Notes under the pieces: model-generated
Told to the model about the DNA's origin: nothing
Databases searched by the model: none
The model's input: only the letters and a program-made list of their open reading frames with translations
Shown here: positions 44,469 through 57,309 of the stretch, in pieces
Position numbering within the stretch: the stretch's first letter is position 1
Layout of the letters: every line of letters starts with the position of its first letter
Translations under genes and position numbers: made by a program
Assembly: GCA_963681505.1 (NCBI GenBank)
Contig: OY811990.1
Location: 4,983,675 to 5,047,674, forward strand
DNA: 64,000 nt
Direction: 5' to 3'
From: Eunapius fragilis
Lineage: Eukaryota; Porifera; Demospongiae; Spongillida; Spongillidae

Positions 44469-47400
44469 CTATCTCTTTCTGGTCGCTTTATAGCGTCCGT
44501 TGGCCATCTCTTCCATGGAGAACAATACATCCATAGCATGCACACAAAATCTAACAGGGTCTTTTGCTGGAATTGCCAGTAGATCGATATCATTCACCTG
44601 AAAAATAAATATAAAAACATGACGACATTATTTGCTCTGCATTATTTATTTCACATCAATATGTATTGTTGCTAACTCAATTTCATTACATTCGTAACAG
44701 ACTATACATTTATACATAGAGCTTTGACTCATACCACGTTTTTACTCCAGTGGTAATAGATAACAGCTGTAGTGTTGGAACAAGGACAGCTGATTTTTGG
44801 GCCATCGGTTCAGGCAGGTGTCAGGTGAAGCTAATTCCTTTGCATAAGGCAGGTATATCATTAGCAACAGTAAAGTGTTACATGTCCTTAATTTGCAAGT
44901 TGGCATCGATAGTGTTACCATACAGGACCCCACAGACAGTAGTATTTATCTGATCCTCATAAAAACAAAAGTAAGGTTTAGATGACTTTTAGTTCTGTGT
45001 GCGAGTGATCGAGTGTGTTAGTGTGCCAGTACATTGTATATGTTAGGTTGTGTTGTTGTTAGCCATATATGTTAGTTTATATAATAATGTAGTTCTGTAT
45101 GTGCATTTATTCCTTTGATGTATTCTCTTGTAACTTTATTATTACCTGCATTATTATTTAAAAAATAAAAAATAAAAAAGTAAGGCAGGTTTTATAAAAA
45201 ATATGCTTCTGTTGATTTCATAAGCACTATCATTTTCATCCTTAACTACACACATTAATATAGATGACTTCTTCATATGTGCATACAATAAAGAAATTGC
45301 ATACAAATATGCACAGTGAGATTAAATACAGTGTCTTACCTGAATAGTAAGGTTCTCATACACTATGTGTATATAAGAAGCAAAAACAATATATGAACTT
45401 CTTGATCAATATTTTAAATAATTTACACATGTTTATGTGTACATTTTATTATTGTACATACATATGACATCTACACACAGATATACAACAAATCAATAAG
45501 TATTGAACAATTCAACACACTTTATATGATAGTCTCCTTTGTTATTAATTTATTATATTACTTTTATGCACATAACACATTATCGCTTGGAGGTTACTAA
45601 TTTTAATATTTTCAGGGTGTAATTAAACATTTACACATAACACACTCTAATAATAACTACTTATGATTTATATTCACAAATTACTCAAGAGGGAGCCGCA
45701 TGAGGAAAGCCCTTGCCAATGGTCAGGTTGAGGCTACCGTATAGTCCGGCAACCACCTTTGTTCGTTGCATCTGGTGGCAAGGCAAGAGGTTAGTGACAG
45801 GGTCATAACCAACAAAATCAAAGGTGGTTGCAGGACTGTATGGTCACCTCAACTTGACCTGGTGCGCATTGCAATGCAAGGGCTCTCCTCATGAGGCTTT
45901 CTCTTGAGGCAGCATAACTGATACATTGTACTGTAAGGATCATTTCTTATTACATGTATGAATGAAAAATGAATACACAATTATATCAATTGTACTAATA
46001 CAGAAACTATATGATTACTTACTTAGAACTAATTGAAATGAACTGGCAGTTTGTGTGCATGTGTTTGTATGTGCATGTGTGCATGTGCATGAGTAAGGAT
46101 TTTAAACTTACATTTTCTTCCCCTTCGAGGTCTAGAGCCTTGTGATAAATGAATAAATAATATGATTGTCTAGTAAGCACAGATTACGTGTTATAAACAG
46201 GTTCTATGCACATTCTAATATATGGGTCAATGCAGTGAAAGGAACCTATATTCCAGGAAGGCCTTCAAAGTGGATGTGTGCAATTAAAATGTACACTTAG
46301 CTGTGGCAATGTAGTGTAAGCTATGTTGTGCTTATTAATAAGCTTGCACCTACCTGCTGTTTGTCATTTTGAGTCTTGTGATAATAGTCACATATATTCA
46401 ATGAATAGATGCACATAATATAATGTTTATCACCAAATCACAGGTAATATTAAATTTAAATGCACACATGGTGAGTTTGATGCATTCAACGTTATGGTTA
46501 ATGACCATTTATATCATAGCAACACTACATGTCAGCATACATAAAGGTCACTGTGTAATGTCACCTTAATTTATGAAGTCCTTTTTAAATAAATTACACA
46601 GATAACATAAATTACATATATGTAACTCTTTGTAATAACCATATGCATCACTTGATCTAAGTAATGTTGTAAATAACAAGTAAACAACTTATAATTATAC
46701 ATTTCAATGTGTATAAGCATGATTGATTTACATGTACAAGAACATGGCTGCTTTTCTGTCTATGTATAGGTAAAGTAAAAACACGATTGTGAGCCTTACC
46801 AGGTTATAATAAAAATTCCTCCTCACCCTTTGTGAAAATAAATATTAAATTCCTGATATTTTTTCGACACAAAAGCTTACCGATGATGAAGATGTCTGTG
46901 GATCATCTTCCTAAATGTTATGCAAGTGATAAAATGCATTCCAAATACTTGTACCACCAAAGTGTTCATTTATTTGCATAGAAACAATTTAGACACCCTA
47001 TCTTCAACAATGTTGTGTATTACAGCTACATGTATGTTACTGGTGGCGTAAATTTTCAACCTTGTATTTACACAGAACAACCTATTGTAAAATAAACATT
47101 TAATTTCATTTACATCATGCACGTCAATTTAGATCGAATGTATCGATCATTATAAATGCATAATAGCCGCTTATAATCTTTAATAGTCACATATTTGGCT
47201 TTGATTACAATGCATTTGAGATTTCGGCACACAGATACTGTGATCATGGTAATATCTTGAATTAACTTACAATTTGAGCATTTGTTCTCATCGGAGTAAC
47301 CTATTGTATAAATCATCACATTTAAATACCTTATTTCTTAAGTGTGTGCTACAACTATGGAGTGTTTTAGAAATATAGATACAACCCTATTAAATATACA

Positions 47401-48099
47401 TTGTAGATACAATCCTATGTGTTACATGTTGCGCCTACAATACATTTTGCATGCTATACAATGGTACAAAGTGTTACTCAGAATAGTATTCACTTTTCTA
47501 AACAAAATCCAGCCGCTTGATACTTGAAATAGAATTATGAAATATGGAATGGACGTTGTAATACAGTTTTTAGTGGTAATTAGACATGTATTTATAATTT
47601 ATTATTCTTATTTGGAACAGTGTCCACCTTGTGATAGATAATCCAAATTTGGACGTGTAAAGATAAGGATTTATAATTTATTATTCTTATTTAAGGATTT
47701 ATAATTTATTACTCTTATTTGGAACAGTGTCCAGCAAAATCACCCTTGTGATACTTTTTCTAATTTTCCAGGACAATCAAAAGAAAAGTAACGCTTGCAT
47801 TAAAATGTATGGCTAATTATAAATTCAGTGCCTAATAACTTTATGATGAATAGTTCAATTTAGGATGCGTGAGGACAATTTGATAGAAGCTCTTTAGAGT
47901 TCACGGAAAATCAAAAAATTTGAAAACTTGAAAAACTACGAAGAAGGGTGATTTTGATGGACACTCCATTTGGCTTAAACCTATAATCAACAAATTATTT
48001 ATATCTTGTCATTCATTATTTCCAACTACATGTAATCCAGTGCACAGGAAATGGTTGACTTACTGATGAATGTGCAACTTTTGAGGCAATTCCTTCGTG
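44469..48099 (-). CDS. Micro-exon gene ending in a BEN-like exon (partial model)
   Basis: The last exon, 44597-44469, encodes VNDIDLLAIPAKDPVRF then CVHAMDVLFSMEEMANGRYK and a basic end at TAG. The DP.RF...(M/L)xxLFSxEEMA pattern resembles the start of a BEN domain (DNA/protein binding). Upstream on the same strand are small exon-like pieces with GT-AG borders: 45362-45340 (YENLTIQ), 46138-46112 (SRPRRGRK, an AT-hook-like motif), 46374-46354 (TQNDKQQ), 46910-46881 (EDDPQTSSSS) and 48099-48064 (HEGIASKVAHSS). The three 3' exons agree in phase, as do the three 5' ones, but the two groups do not join in phase with the sites I chose. The 5' end is unknown, and the fold looks too short for a complete BEN domain. 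Confidence 0.4.
45686..45925. repeat. Long imperfect hairpin (about 90-bp arms)
   Basis: Left arm CAAGAGGGAGCCGCATGAGG, AAGCCCTTGC, GGTCAGGTTGAGG, AGTCCGGCAACCACCTTTG. The right arm is its inverted image: CAAAGGTGGTTGCAGGACT, CCTCAACTTGACC, GCAAGGGCT, CCTCATGAGGCTTTCTCTTG. The loop is about 60 bp. It could be a MITE or a hairpin-RNA source. It lies in an intron of the putative BEN-like gene. Confidence 0.75.
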
Positions 48100-49030
48100 C
48101 TATTATAAACAAGTAAATATTTTAATGTGGCATATCATAACAGAAGCACTAATGATTTTAAAATGTATTATAATCTAGAACACTTCCTCAAACATAAGGC
48201 ATTATACATGTGTGACCTCACTACTTGACATCACAGGCTTATGGAATGTCACTTAAATCCTCTCATCACAGATATCCACTACCATGTGAATTATTAAGTT
48301 GCATAACTTAGTAAATCTAGTTCTTATTTTGGAAATGCGGCATTGGTCAAGCAAGTACATCATACTCTTTATTCCCATACACTTATAAAGGCAGGCTTTT
48401 GCATTATTTCATGCTCTATGATATTCCTGTCTGTGATAAAAATTTATAGGTAATTATACAACTGAATAAGCTTTGAGATTATGCAATGTTATCTGTGATT
48501 TCATAAACTGTACAGGGGACAAATTCTATTTTGGACCCTGGTACCCGTAGCATTTGTATCATTGATTAGAGAGTCCAAATCCTTGTCACTTAGGCACTCT
48601 TTGTCACTTGTGGCCAGTGACGTTACACAAACCAGCCTCCTGATTGTTGAGCCTTTTGTGGCTATTTGACACGTTTCTAATAACAAACATTATAATCAAA
48701 GGAAGGAATACTTATTTTACAACAGATTAAACTGTGTGGGTGGGGAAGATTTTTTATGCGTTTTACGTTACAATAAATTAATCTTACTCCTAATAAAACA
48801 TTATGATTTAGTTTAAATATTTAAAAACCTAATTCACACCTACTGTAATTAATCAAACTTAAATACTAAGGAAGGTCCGAGTGTTCCTAATGGAGGCTAC
48901 ATTGAAGCAGTGGGTATAATGCTTTGTCGTTGCGACACTGATTTTGCATGTGACAAGATCAGGAAAAGATAGCTCAGTACTCCCCTCTGTAGCAACAAGC
49001 GTGAAAGCCAAACCTGAAAATCATTCCAAA
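46140..49030. other. AT-rich region, mostly intergenic or intronic
   Basis: Apart from the micro-exon candidates listed under 44469-48099, and an open minus-strand piece at 48676-48510 (VCVTSLATSDKECLSDKDL) that could be another exon, I see no supported gene, RNA or tandem array. Confidence 0.4.
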
Positions 49031-49038
49031 TATATATA

Positions 49039-49245
49039 TTAGGTCCTCTGCTGACTGGCAACAGCACCTGCTGGCGTAGCGGACTGTGCCAGGTGAGAGA
49101 TTTCCATGCAGGTAGCAAGGCTGGTAGTCAGGGCTCGATGAATGATGTCATTGAGGGCAGCAGTATTATGATAGTGATGACTGAAATGACAACTTGAAGT
49201 CCAGACTTGCATGCATGTATAGTTATAGTTGCACAGTGCTGGCAA
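49039..49245 (-). mobile_element. Small LINE scrap
   Basis: The translation contains HYHNTAALNDIIHRAL, resembling the HxxLNDxIxRAL stretch that precedes the endonuclease in some animal non-LTR elements. It continues open for about 68 codons but without the usual DGxRPDG motif. Low-level evidence only. Confidence 0.35.
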
Positions 49246-49513
49246 GAATTTGGGCAGCTTTGATTTATTAATTTTACCATCATTACAGTGAAAAGGGACC
49301 TAGCGCATTTCTTTTGTACACGTATATTTAACGATATCTTATTTTCAATCGTATCTTTATGTATGCAATAACCATCAATGTTAGGTTAGCACTTGTATCA
49401 TCCCCCCCCCCCCCCCCCCCCCACCCCGCATGCTTAAAGGCTCGAGAGTTATGACTAGATTCATAGGGTAGCGACTGAAGGTCCCCTTAGGGTAGCAACT
49501 TTTCACAGGCTAA

Positions 49514-49514
<1 letters not shown>

Positions 49515-49547
<33 letters not shown>

Positions 49548-50307
49548 ACATTTATGTGGTCATATTTAGATACATGTATCACAGTTCACTAGATTTATAA
49601 CCTACCTACCTCCATGCATGTGTACACACACATACACACACACAAATACATCACACACAGTGTGTGTACACATGCATGGAGATAGGTAGGTTATTTATTT
49701 AGTAGTCTGTGCATCTAAAAATGACCACATATGTACACTATGCGCGTGTGTGTATGTGTGCGTGTGTGTGTGTATGTGTATGTACACATTTATGTGGTCA
49801 TTCTTAGATACATCACAGTCTACTAGATTTAAAACCTACCTACCTCCATGCATGTGTACACACACACACACACACACACACAATCACACACACAGTATGT
49901 GTACACATGCATGGAGATACGGCATCTAAAATGACCACATATATACACTGTGTGTGTGCATGTGTGTGTGTACGTGTGTACGTGTGCATGCGTGTACATG
50001 TATGTGCGTGTGTATGTGTGTGTATATGGTCATTTTTAGACAGATCACAGTATACAAGATTTATAACCTACCTACAGTACCTCCATGCATGTGTACACAC
50101 ACATACACACACATACATCACACACATTGTGTGTACACATATATGGAGGTAGGTAGGTTATAAATCTAGTAGACTGTGATGTATCTAAAAATGACCACAT
50201 AAATGTGTACACACACACACGCACACACACACACACACACAGTGTATATATGTGGTCATTTTAGATGCCGTATCTCCATGCATGTGTACACATACTGTGT
50301 GTGTGAT

Positions 50308-50366
<59 letters not shown>

Positions 50367-52113
50367 ACATGCATGGAGGTAGGTAGGTTTTAAATCTAGT
50401 AGACTGATGTATCTAAGAATGACCACATAAATGTGTACATACACATACACATACACACACACACGCACACATACACACACGCGCATAGTGTACATACATG
50501 TATGTGGTCATTTTTAGATGCACAGACTACTAAATAAATAACCTACCTATCTCCATGCATGTGTACACACACTGTGTGTGATGTATTTGTGTGTGTATGT
50601 GTGTGTACACATGCATGGAGGTAGGTAGGTTATAAATCTAGTAGACTGTGATGTATCTAAAAATGACCGCATAAATTTGTACACACACATACACACGCAC
50701 ACACACACACATACATCACACACACACACATACACATGCACACACACAAACACACACATACACACAGTGTACATATGTGTGGTCAGCATATGTGTGGTCA
50801 TTTTAGATGCACAGTCTACTAAATTTATAGCCTACCTACCTGTATCTCCATGCATGTGTACACACAGTGTGTGATGTATGTGTGTGTATGTACACATGTA
50901 TTTGTACACACACAGTGTGTGTGTGATGTATGTGTGTGTATGTGTGTGTACACATGCATGGAGGTAGGTAGGTTATAAATCTAGTGGACTGTGATGTATC
51001 TAAGAATGACCACATAAATGTGTACATACACATACACATACACACACACACGCACACATACACACACGCGCATAGTGTACATACATGTATGTGGTCATTT
51101 TTAGATGCACAGACTACTAAATAAATAACCTACCTATCTCCATGCATCTGTACACACACTGTGTGTGATGTATTTGTGTGTGTATGTGTATGTACACATG
51201 CATGGAGGTAGGTAGGTTATAAATCTAGTGGACTGTGATGTATCAAAATGACCGCATAAATTTGTACACACACATACACACGCACACACACACACATACA
51301 TCACACACACACACACACATACACACGCACACACACAAACACACACATACACACAGTGTACATATGTGTGGTCAGCATATGTGTGGTCATTTTAGATGCA
51401 CAGTCTACTAAATTTATAGCCTACCTACCTGTATCTCCATGCATGTGTACACACACAGTGTGTGATATATGTGTGTGTATGTACACATGTATTTGTACAC
51501 ACACAGTGTGTGTGTGATGTATGTGTGTGTATGTGTGTGTACACATGCATGGAGGTAGGTAGGTTATAAATCTAGTGGACTGTGATGTATCTAAAAATGA
51601 CAGCATAAATTTGAACACACATACACACGCACACACACACATACACACAGTGTACATATGTGTGGTCAGCACAGTCTATTAAATGCATAGCCTACCTACA
51701 TGTACATATGTGTACACACACATACACACGCACACACACACACACACACAGTGTATATATGTGTGGTCATTTTAGATGCATAGTCTACTAAATTTATAGC
51801 CTACCTACCTGTATCTCCATGCATGTGTACACACAGTGTGTGATGTATGTGTGTATGTACACTTGCATTTGTACACACACAGTGTGTGTGTGATGTATGT
51901 GTGTATGTGTGTGTACACATGCATGGAGGTAGGTAGGTTATAAATCTAGTGGACTGTGATGTATCTAAAAATGACCGCATAAGTTTTATACACACACATA
52001 CACACGCACACACACACACACACACATACACACAGTGTACATATGTGTGGTCAGCACAGTCTATTAAATGTATAGCCTACCTACATGTATCTCCATGCAT
52101 GTGTACACACACA

Positions 52114-52175
<62 letters not shown>

Positions 52176-52422
52176 TTTATGTGTGTGTACACATGCATGG
52201 AGGTTATAAATCTAGTGGGCTGTGATCTATCTAAAAATGACCACATAAATGTGTACACACACATACACACGCACACACACACACATACATCACACACACA
52301 CACACATACACACGCACACACACAAACACACACATACACACAGTGTACATATGTGTGGTCAGCACAGTCTATTAAATGTATAGCCTACCTACATGTATCT
52401 CCATGCATGTGTACACACACAC

Positions 52423-52473
<51 letters not shown>

Positions 52474-52908
52474 TGTATGTGTGTGTACACATGCATGGAG
52501 GTTATAAATCTAGTGGACTGTGATCTATCTAAAAATGACCACATAAATGTGTACACACACATACACACGCACACACACACACACACACAGTGTATATATG
52601 TGTGGTCATTTTAGATGCACAGTCTACTAAATTTATAGCCTACCTACCTGTATCTCCATGCATGTGTACACATACAGTGTGTGTGATGTATGTGTGTGTA
52701 TGTGTGTGTACACATGCATGGAGGTAGGTAGGTTATAAATCTAGTGGACTGTGATGTATCTAAAAATGACCGCATAAGTTTTATACACACACATACACAC
52801 GCACACACACACACACACACATACACACAGTGTACATATGTGTGGTCAGCACAGTCTATTAAATGTATAGCCTACCTACATGTATCTCCATGCATGTGTA
52901 CACACACA

Positions 52909-52970
<62 letters not shown>

Positions 52971-53215
52971 TTTATGTGTGTGTACACATGCATGGAGGTT
53001 ATAAATCTAGTGGGCTGTGATCTATCTAAAAATGACCACATAAATGTGTACACACACATACACACGCACACACACACACATACATCACACACACACACAT
53101 ACACACGCACACACACAAACACACACATACACACAGTGTACATATGTGTGGTCAGCACAGTCTATTAAATGTATAGCCTACCTACATGTATCTCCATGCA
53201 TGTGTACACACACAC

Positions 53216-53266
<51 letters not shown>

Positions 53267-53707
53267 TGTATGTGTGTGTACACATGCATGGAGGTTATAA
53301 ATCTAGTGGACTGTGATCTATCTAAAAATGAACACATAAATGTGTACACACACACACACACGCACACACACACACACACAGTGTACATATGTGTGGTCAT
53401 TTTAGATGCATAGTCTACTAAATTTATAGCCTACCTACCTGTATCTCCATGCATGTGTACACACAGAGTGTGTGTGATGTATGTGTGTGTACACATGCAT
53501 GGAGGTAGGTAGGTTGTATACTGAAATGACCACATAAATGTGTACACACATACACACACTCAGTGTACATACATGTACATGTACCTCCATGCAGGTGTAC
53601 ATACACACACATACATCACACACTGTATGTGTACACATGCATGGAGATACATGTAGGTAGGCTATAAATCTAGTAGACTGTGCATCTAAAAATGACCACA
53701 TATGTAC

Positions 53708-53758
<51 letters not shown>

Positions 53759-54000
53759 ACGCGCGTGTGTATGTGAGTGTACACATTTTTAGATACATCA
53801 CAGTCTACTAGATCTATAACCTACACCTACCTACCTCCATGCATGTGTACACACACATACATCACACACACATGCATGGAGATACATGTACATGTACATG
53901 TAGATAGGCTATAAATCTAGTAGACTGAAAAATGACCATGTGTGTGTGTGCATGTGTGTATGTGGTGTGTGTGTTGTGTACACATGCATGGAGGTAGGTA
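49515..54000. repeat. 4.5-kb palindromic TG/CA satellite
   Basis: Alternating inverted modules: ACCTACCTCCATGCATGTGT-(AC)n, and (GT)n-ACACATGCATGGAGGTAGGT followed by TATAAATCTAGTAGACTGTG and AAAATGACCACATAAATGTG. Neighbouring modules are reverse complements and could extrude as cruciforms. Superimposed are tandem duplications with periods of about 593 bp (50.4-51.6 kb) and about 795 bp (51.8-53.4 kb). All open frames here are CVCVCV or HTHTHT readings of dinucleotide repeats. No gene is seen. Confidence 0.9.
51800..53400 (+). repeat. Tandem duplication, 795-bp period, inside the satellite
   Basis: About 51.80-52.59 kb and 52.59-53.39 kb are almost identical, including their microsatellite lengths to within a few bases. 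Landmarks recur 795 bp apart (for example ATGACCGCATAAGTTTTATA at about 51971 and 52766). Confidence 0.85.
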
Positions 54001-54111
54001 GTTTAGTCTTGACTATCTGTACATGGATGAATCAATACATAGGATATTTTGGCATTAATTCTTGCTACTTCCTATTGCATAACTATTAAACGATTCTTCC
54101 AATGTTTGGGA

Positions 54112-54465
54112 CAGGTAAGCAGGTATGTTGTCAAACATGTACAGGTAAGCAGGTATGCTGTCAAACATGTACAGGTAAGCAGGTATGTTGTCAAACATGT
54201 ACAGGTAAGCAGGTATGTTGTCAAACATGTACAGGTAAGCAGGTATGCTGTCAAACATGTACAGGTAAGCAGGTATGCTGTCAAACATGTACAGGTAAGC
54301 AGGTATGCTGTCAAACATGTACAGGTAAGCAGGTATGTTGTCAAACATGTACAGGTAAGCAGGTATGTTGTCAAACATGTACAGGTAAGCAGGTATGTTG
54401 TCAAACATGTACAGGTAAGCAGGTATGCTGTCAAACATGTACAGGTAAGCAGGTATGCTGTACAA
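54112..54465. repeat. 30-bp minisatellite, 12 copies, carrying splice-donor words
   Basis: Unit CAGGTAAGCAGGTATG(T/C)TG plus TCAAACATGTA, almost invariant except for one T/C site. Each unit contains CAG|GTAAGC and CAG|GTATGT, both good donor words. The array begins at TTTGGGACAG|GTAAGC. It is open in several frames because 30 is a multiple of three. Confidence 0.95.
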
Positions 54466-54879
54466 GTAGTCCCCCAGTTCTGTTTTTATGTCTTTCTCTG
54501 AGTAATGTGAGATGTTTACATAAACACCCACAACTAATTAATAGGCGGTACGTTGTAACCACAAAGACTGATACCAGCAGCTACTTCCCACAATACTAGT
54601 GCTTCAACTGTCCACACCATGGCCTATTTATTCTTTGCTCATACATCCATATGTATCTCAACCTAATTGTAACCATATGGACCAAGCAGTATTGCCTTAC
54701 TTGAATGTTAGTTACAACCTTACCTTGCTGTTCCTACACCCATGCCTACTTTCCCATCCCTCCATGCAGAGTAAAGATGTGGATTTGAAACCCCAATGAC
54801 AAAGGAACATAGAATGCCTGTACACTTACTAGCCATCTTTTCCACCACTAATTCTCTACATCACACCTCCCTCTGCATC

Positions 54880-54945
54880 CCCTTCAAGGGATAGGTGATC
54901 CATGGGTCGCTGGTTCAATCCCGGCTCAAAGAACTTTATCTTTGT
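54880..54945. mobile_element. tRNA-like B-box, possible SINE remnant
   Basis: GGTTCAATCCCGGCTC at about 54912 is close to the pol III B-box GGTTCRANYCC. No convincing cloverleaf or A-box was found, so this is at best a tRNA-derived SINE fragment. Confidence 0.3.
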
Positions 54946-55374
54946 CAGGGCGTGACACATTGAAAGCTGGAGAGGGGTGGAGGTGGTGATGGAGAGGGTG
55001 GAGAATGATAAGGCTAACCATCTTTTGAGTTTTCTTGTCCATGTTGTCAGTGTAGGGTCGTGAGAAAAAGGCAAAGTGAGTAGGAGGGAGTGGAGGAGAA
55101 TATATATTTTTTGCACGACTGTTCTATCTATAACAAGCTAGAGGTGATATCTTTATCTAGGAGATATAAAAACTCCAAAGGTTACAGACAGAACAAAACA
55201 CCTACACCATAACCTACCTGTTGACATCAGAAATATAAAAATCTCTCCAGAAATAGATTCATCAGGTAAGGGGAAATACTAAGGTTATAAAATTCATACG
55301 CTAATGTGTGCACAGTACTGTCACCTGCATATGTGAGTGTGACAAATAGAGAAAAAAAACCTTGGAACCCAGGT

Positions 55375-55565
55375 AATTGTAGAACCAGCAGGGCTCTAAG
55401 TACTTTCTCACGCTTCGCTGGATGCTGAAAAACCTGAAAATAAGAGGTGGATCCATGTAAGCCTATGATGATGTGGATGGAATTCACATGAGAATGCATG
55501 CCTCATATTTCCAGCATCCAGTAAAGCACAAGAAAATTACTTAGGACTCTGCTGGTTCTTGAAGA
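55375..55565. repeat. Inverted pair of about 55-bp sequences
   Basis: TTCCAGCATCCAGTAAAGCA...TTAGGACTCTGCTGGTTCT (55511-55562) is mirrored by AGAACCAGCAGGGCTCTAAG...CTTCGCTGGATGCTGAAAAA (about 55380-55435), about 80% alike, with about 75 bp between them. Function unknown. Confidence 0.6.
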
Positions 55566-55799
55566 GGCCCACGATAACCTAAGAAGGTTTGTCTCTCTAT
55601 TTTTCCATACTAACATCCACATAGCCACACTTGCACACAGGCATACAGTGTAGATCACATGTGCACTGTTAAACCACCATGTTATCTCTCTCTGCCTTGC
55701 CATGTAACGGCTTGGGCTGGTACTGCAAGGATGATTGCTCCTGCCAGTGTAAACATCCTCAGACGGGAACTTCGTACGTATTTACGTATGTACGCACAT

Positions 55800-56252
55800 T
55801 TGAATGTATGTGTGCATGAGTGCATGTGTGCGTATGTGTATGTGTATGTGTATGTATGTATGTAAGTATGCATGTATGTATTTATGTATGTATGTATGTA
55901 TGTATTTATTTATGTGTGTATTTGTGTGCGTGTGTGTGTGCATGTATGTATGTATGAATGTATGTATGTATGTGCATGTATGTATGTATGTATGTATGTA
56001 TGCATGTATGTATGCATGCATGCATGCATGCATGCATGTATGTATGTATGTATGTATGTATGTACGTATGTATGAATGTATGTATGTATGTGCATGTATG
56101 TATGTATGTATGTATGTATGCATGTATGTATGCATGCATGCATGCATGCATGCATGCATGTATGTATGTATGTATGTATGTATGTATGTACGTATGTATG
56201 TATGTATGTATGTATGTATGTATGTATGTATGTATGTATGTATGTATGTACA
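55800..56252. repeat. (ATGT)n/(ATGC)n tetranucleotide array
   Basis: About 450 bp of TATG units with blocks of ATGC. A roughly 120-bp block (TGTATGAATG ... GCATGCATGC ...) is itself duplicated in tandem (about 55950-56065 and 56066-56185). Confidence 0.92.
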
Positions 56253-56418
56253 ATAAATCTTCATCTTCACAGCAGGTATAAGAGTGATAGATAACCCACA
56301 AAGAAATGATAAACACATGGACACACAAATGCAATCACACAAACACATGCACACATATACTCCATACAACACACCCACAATACACACACACCCACATACA
56401 CGCTTACAAACATGTACT

Positions 56419-56450
<32 letters not shown>

Positions 56451-57005
56451 TCCTTCCCCTCCCCTCATCCTCATCAGAATATAAGTAATGTACATTTTGG
56501 CACACACACCTATTGCCACAGCAACAAGAGCAGTTACTTTAACTCAAATATTTACTAGAGAGCACCACTGTGGACCAACCATTCTAGCCTTCAATGACCT
56601 TACTACTCTTGCTACACCCTCCCCATACCCAGGTATGCATTATTGAAAACTTATCTATCCAGCCAGCGTCCCGCGTAGACACTGCACCAGGTCCAGCACT
56701 GTAAAATATCCACTTGGTCTTCGAAGACAGCCTTGAATTTTGCATGACCTTAATCCGCAGAGAGGATCCTCTCTTGGTTCTCGAGGTCAACTCCTCGGCC
56801 CCGTTACCTAGCCTAGTCTCCAAAGACAGAGATCTGGATCCTTATAATAGCGCATTCGGACGCATTCCGCTCGCATCGTGGTTTCAGGTCAGGTGGCCAT
56901 CTATACGTAAATGTAATACCGCGTACCACAAGGATAAATTATTAAGGATTAATTTTTAAATCTATCATTGTAACCATAGCAACATCTATTTTCACGTGCG
57001 TTTTG

Positions 57006-57104
57006 ATGGCTCCCAAATGCAAGAGATCGAATATTTGCGAAATCCAAACAAAAGTGTGCCGACATCAACAGCCTATGAGTGGAAGCGGAAAAAAAAAAAC
57101 GATG
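57006..57104 (+). CDS. Possible first exon of an unknown gene
   Basis: ATG followed by 33 codons rich in Lys, Cys and Ser (MAPKCKRSN, then SGSGKKKTM), ending at a strong donor ATG|GTGAGT. No downstream exon was found before the antisense LINE. It could be a host exon orphaned by the insertion or chance. Confidence 0.25.
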
Positions 57105-57309
57105 GTGAGTTATGATCCATTGATCAGATGTAGTAGCATAGATATTAAAATAGCTATGCTACTGGTACTAGTACCGTACTACTAAGCGCTGCAGCTCCGC
57201 CAACTGCATCGCCATAATTTTTTCATGATTACATTGTTGTATTGTATACCATTGATGATACATGTAATATATATGAAATAAATAAATTAACCACAAAGTT
57301 ATGTTTAGG

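Noticed and set aside
54055..54599. CRISPR-like look of the 30-bp direct repeats
   Set aside because: The repeats are contiguous with no unique spacers, in a eukaryotic genome. This is a minisatellite.
54880..54945. A tRNA gene
   Set aside because: Only a B-box-like word is present. Acceptor and anticodon stems do not form.
56584..56959. Overlapping 80-codon frames on both strands
   Set aside because: Neither has splice support or a family match, and one begins at a non-ATG codon.
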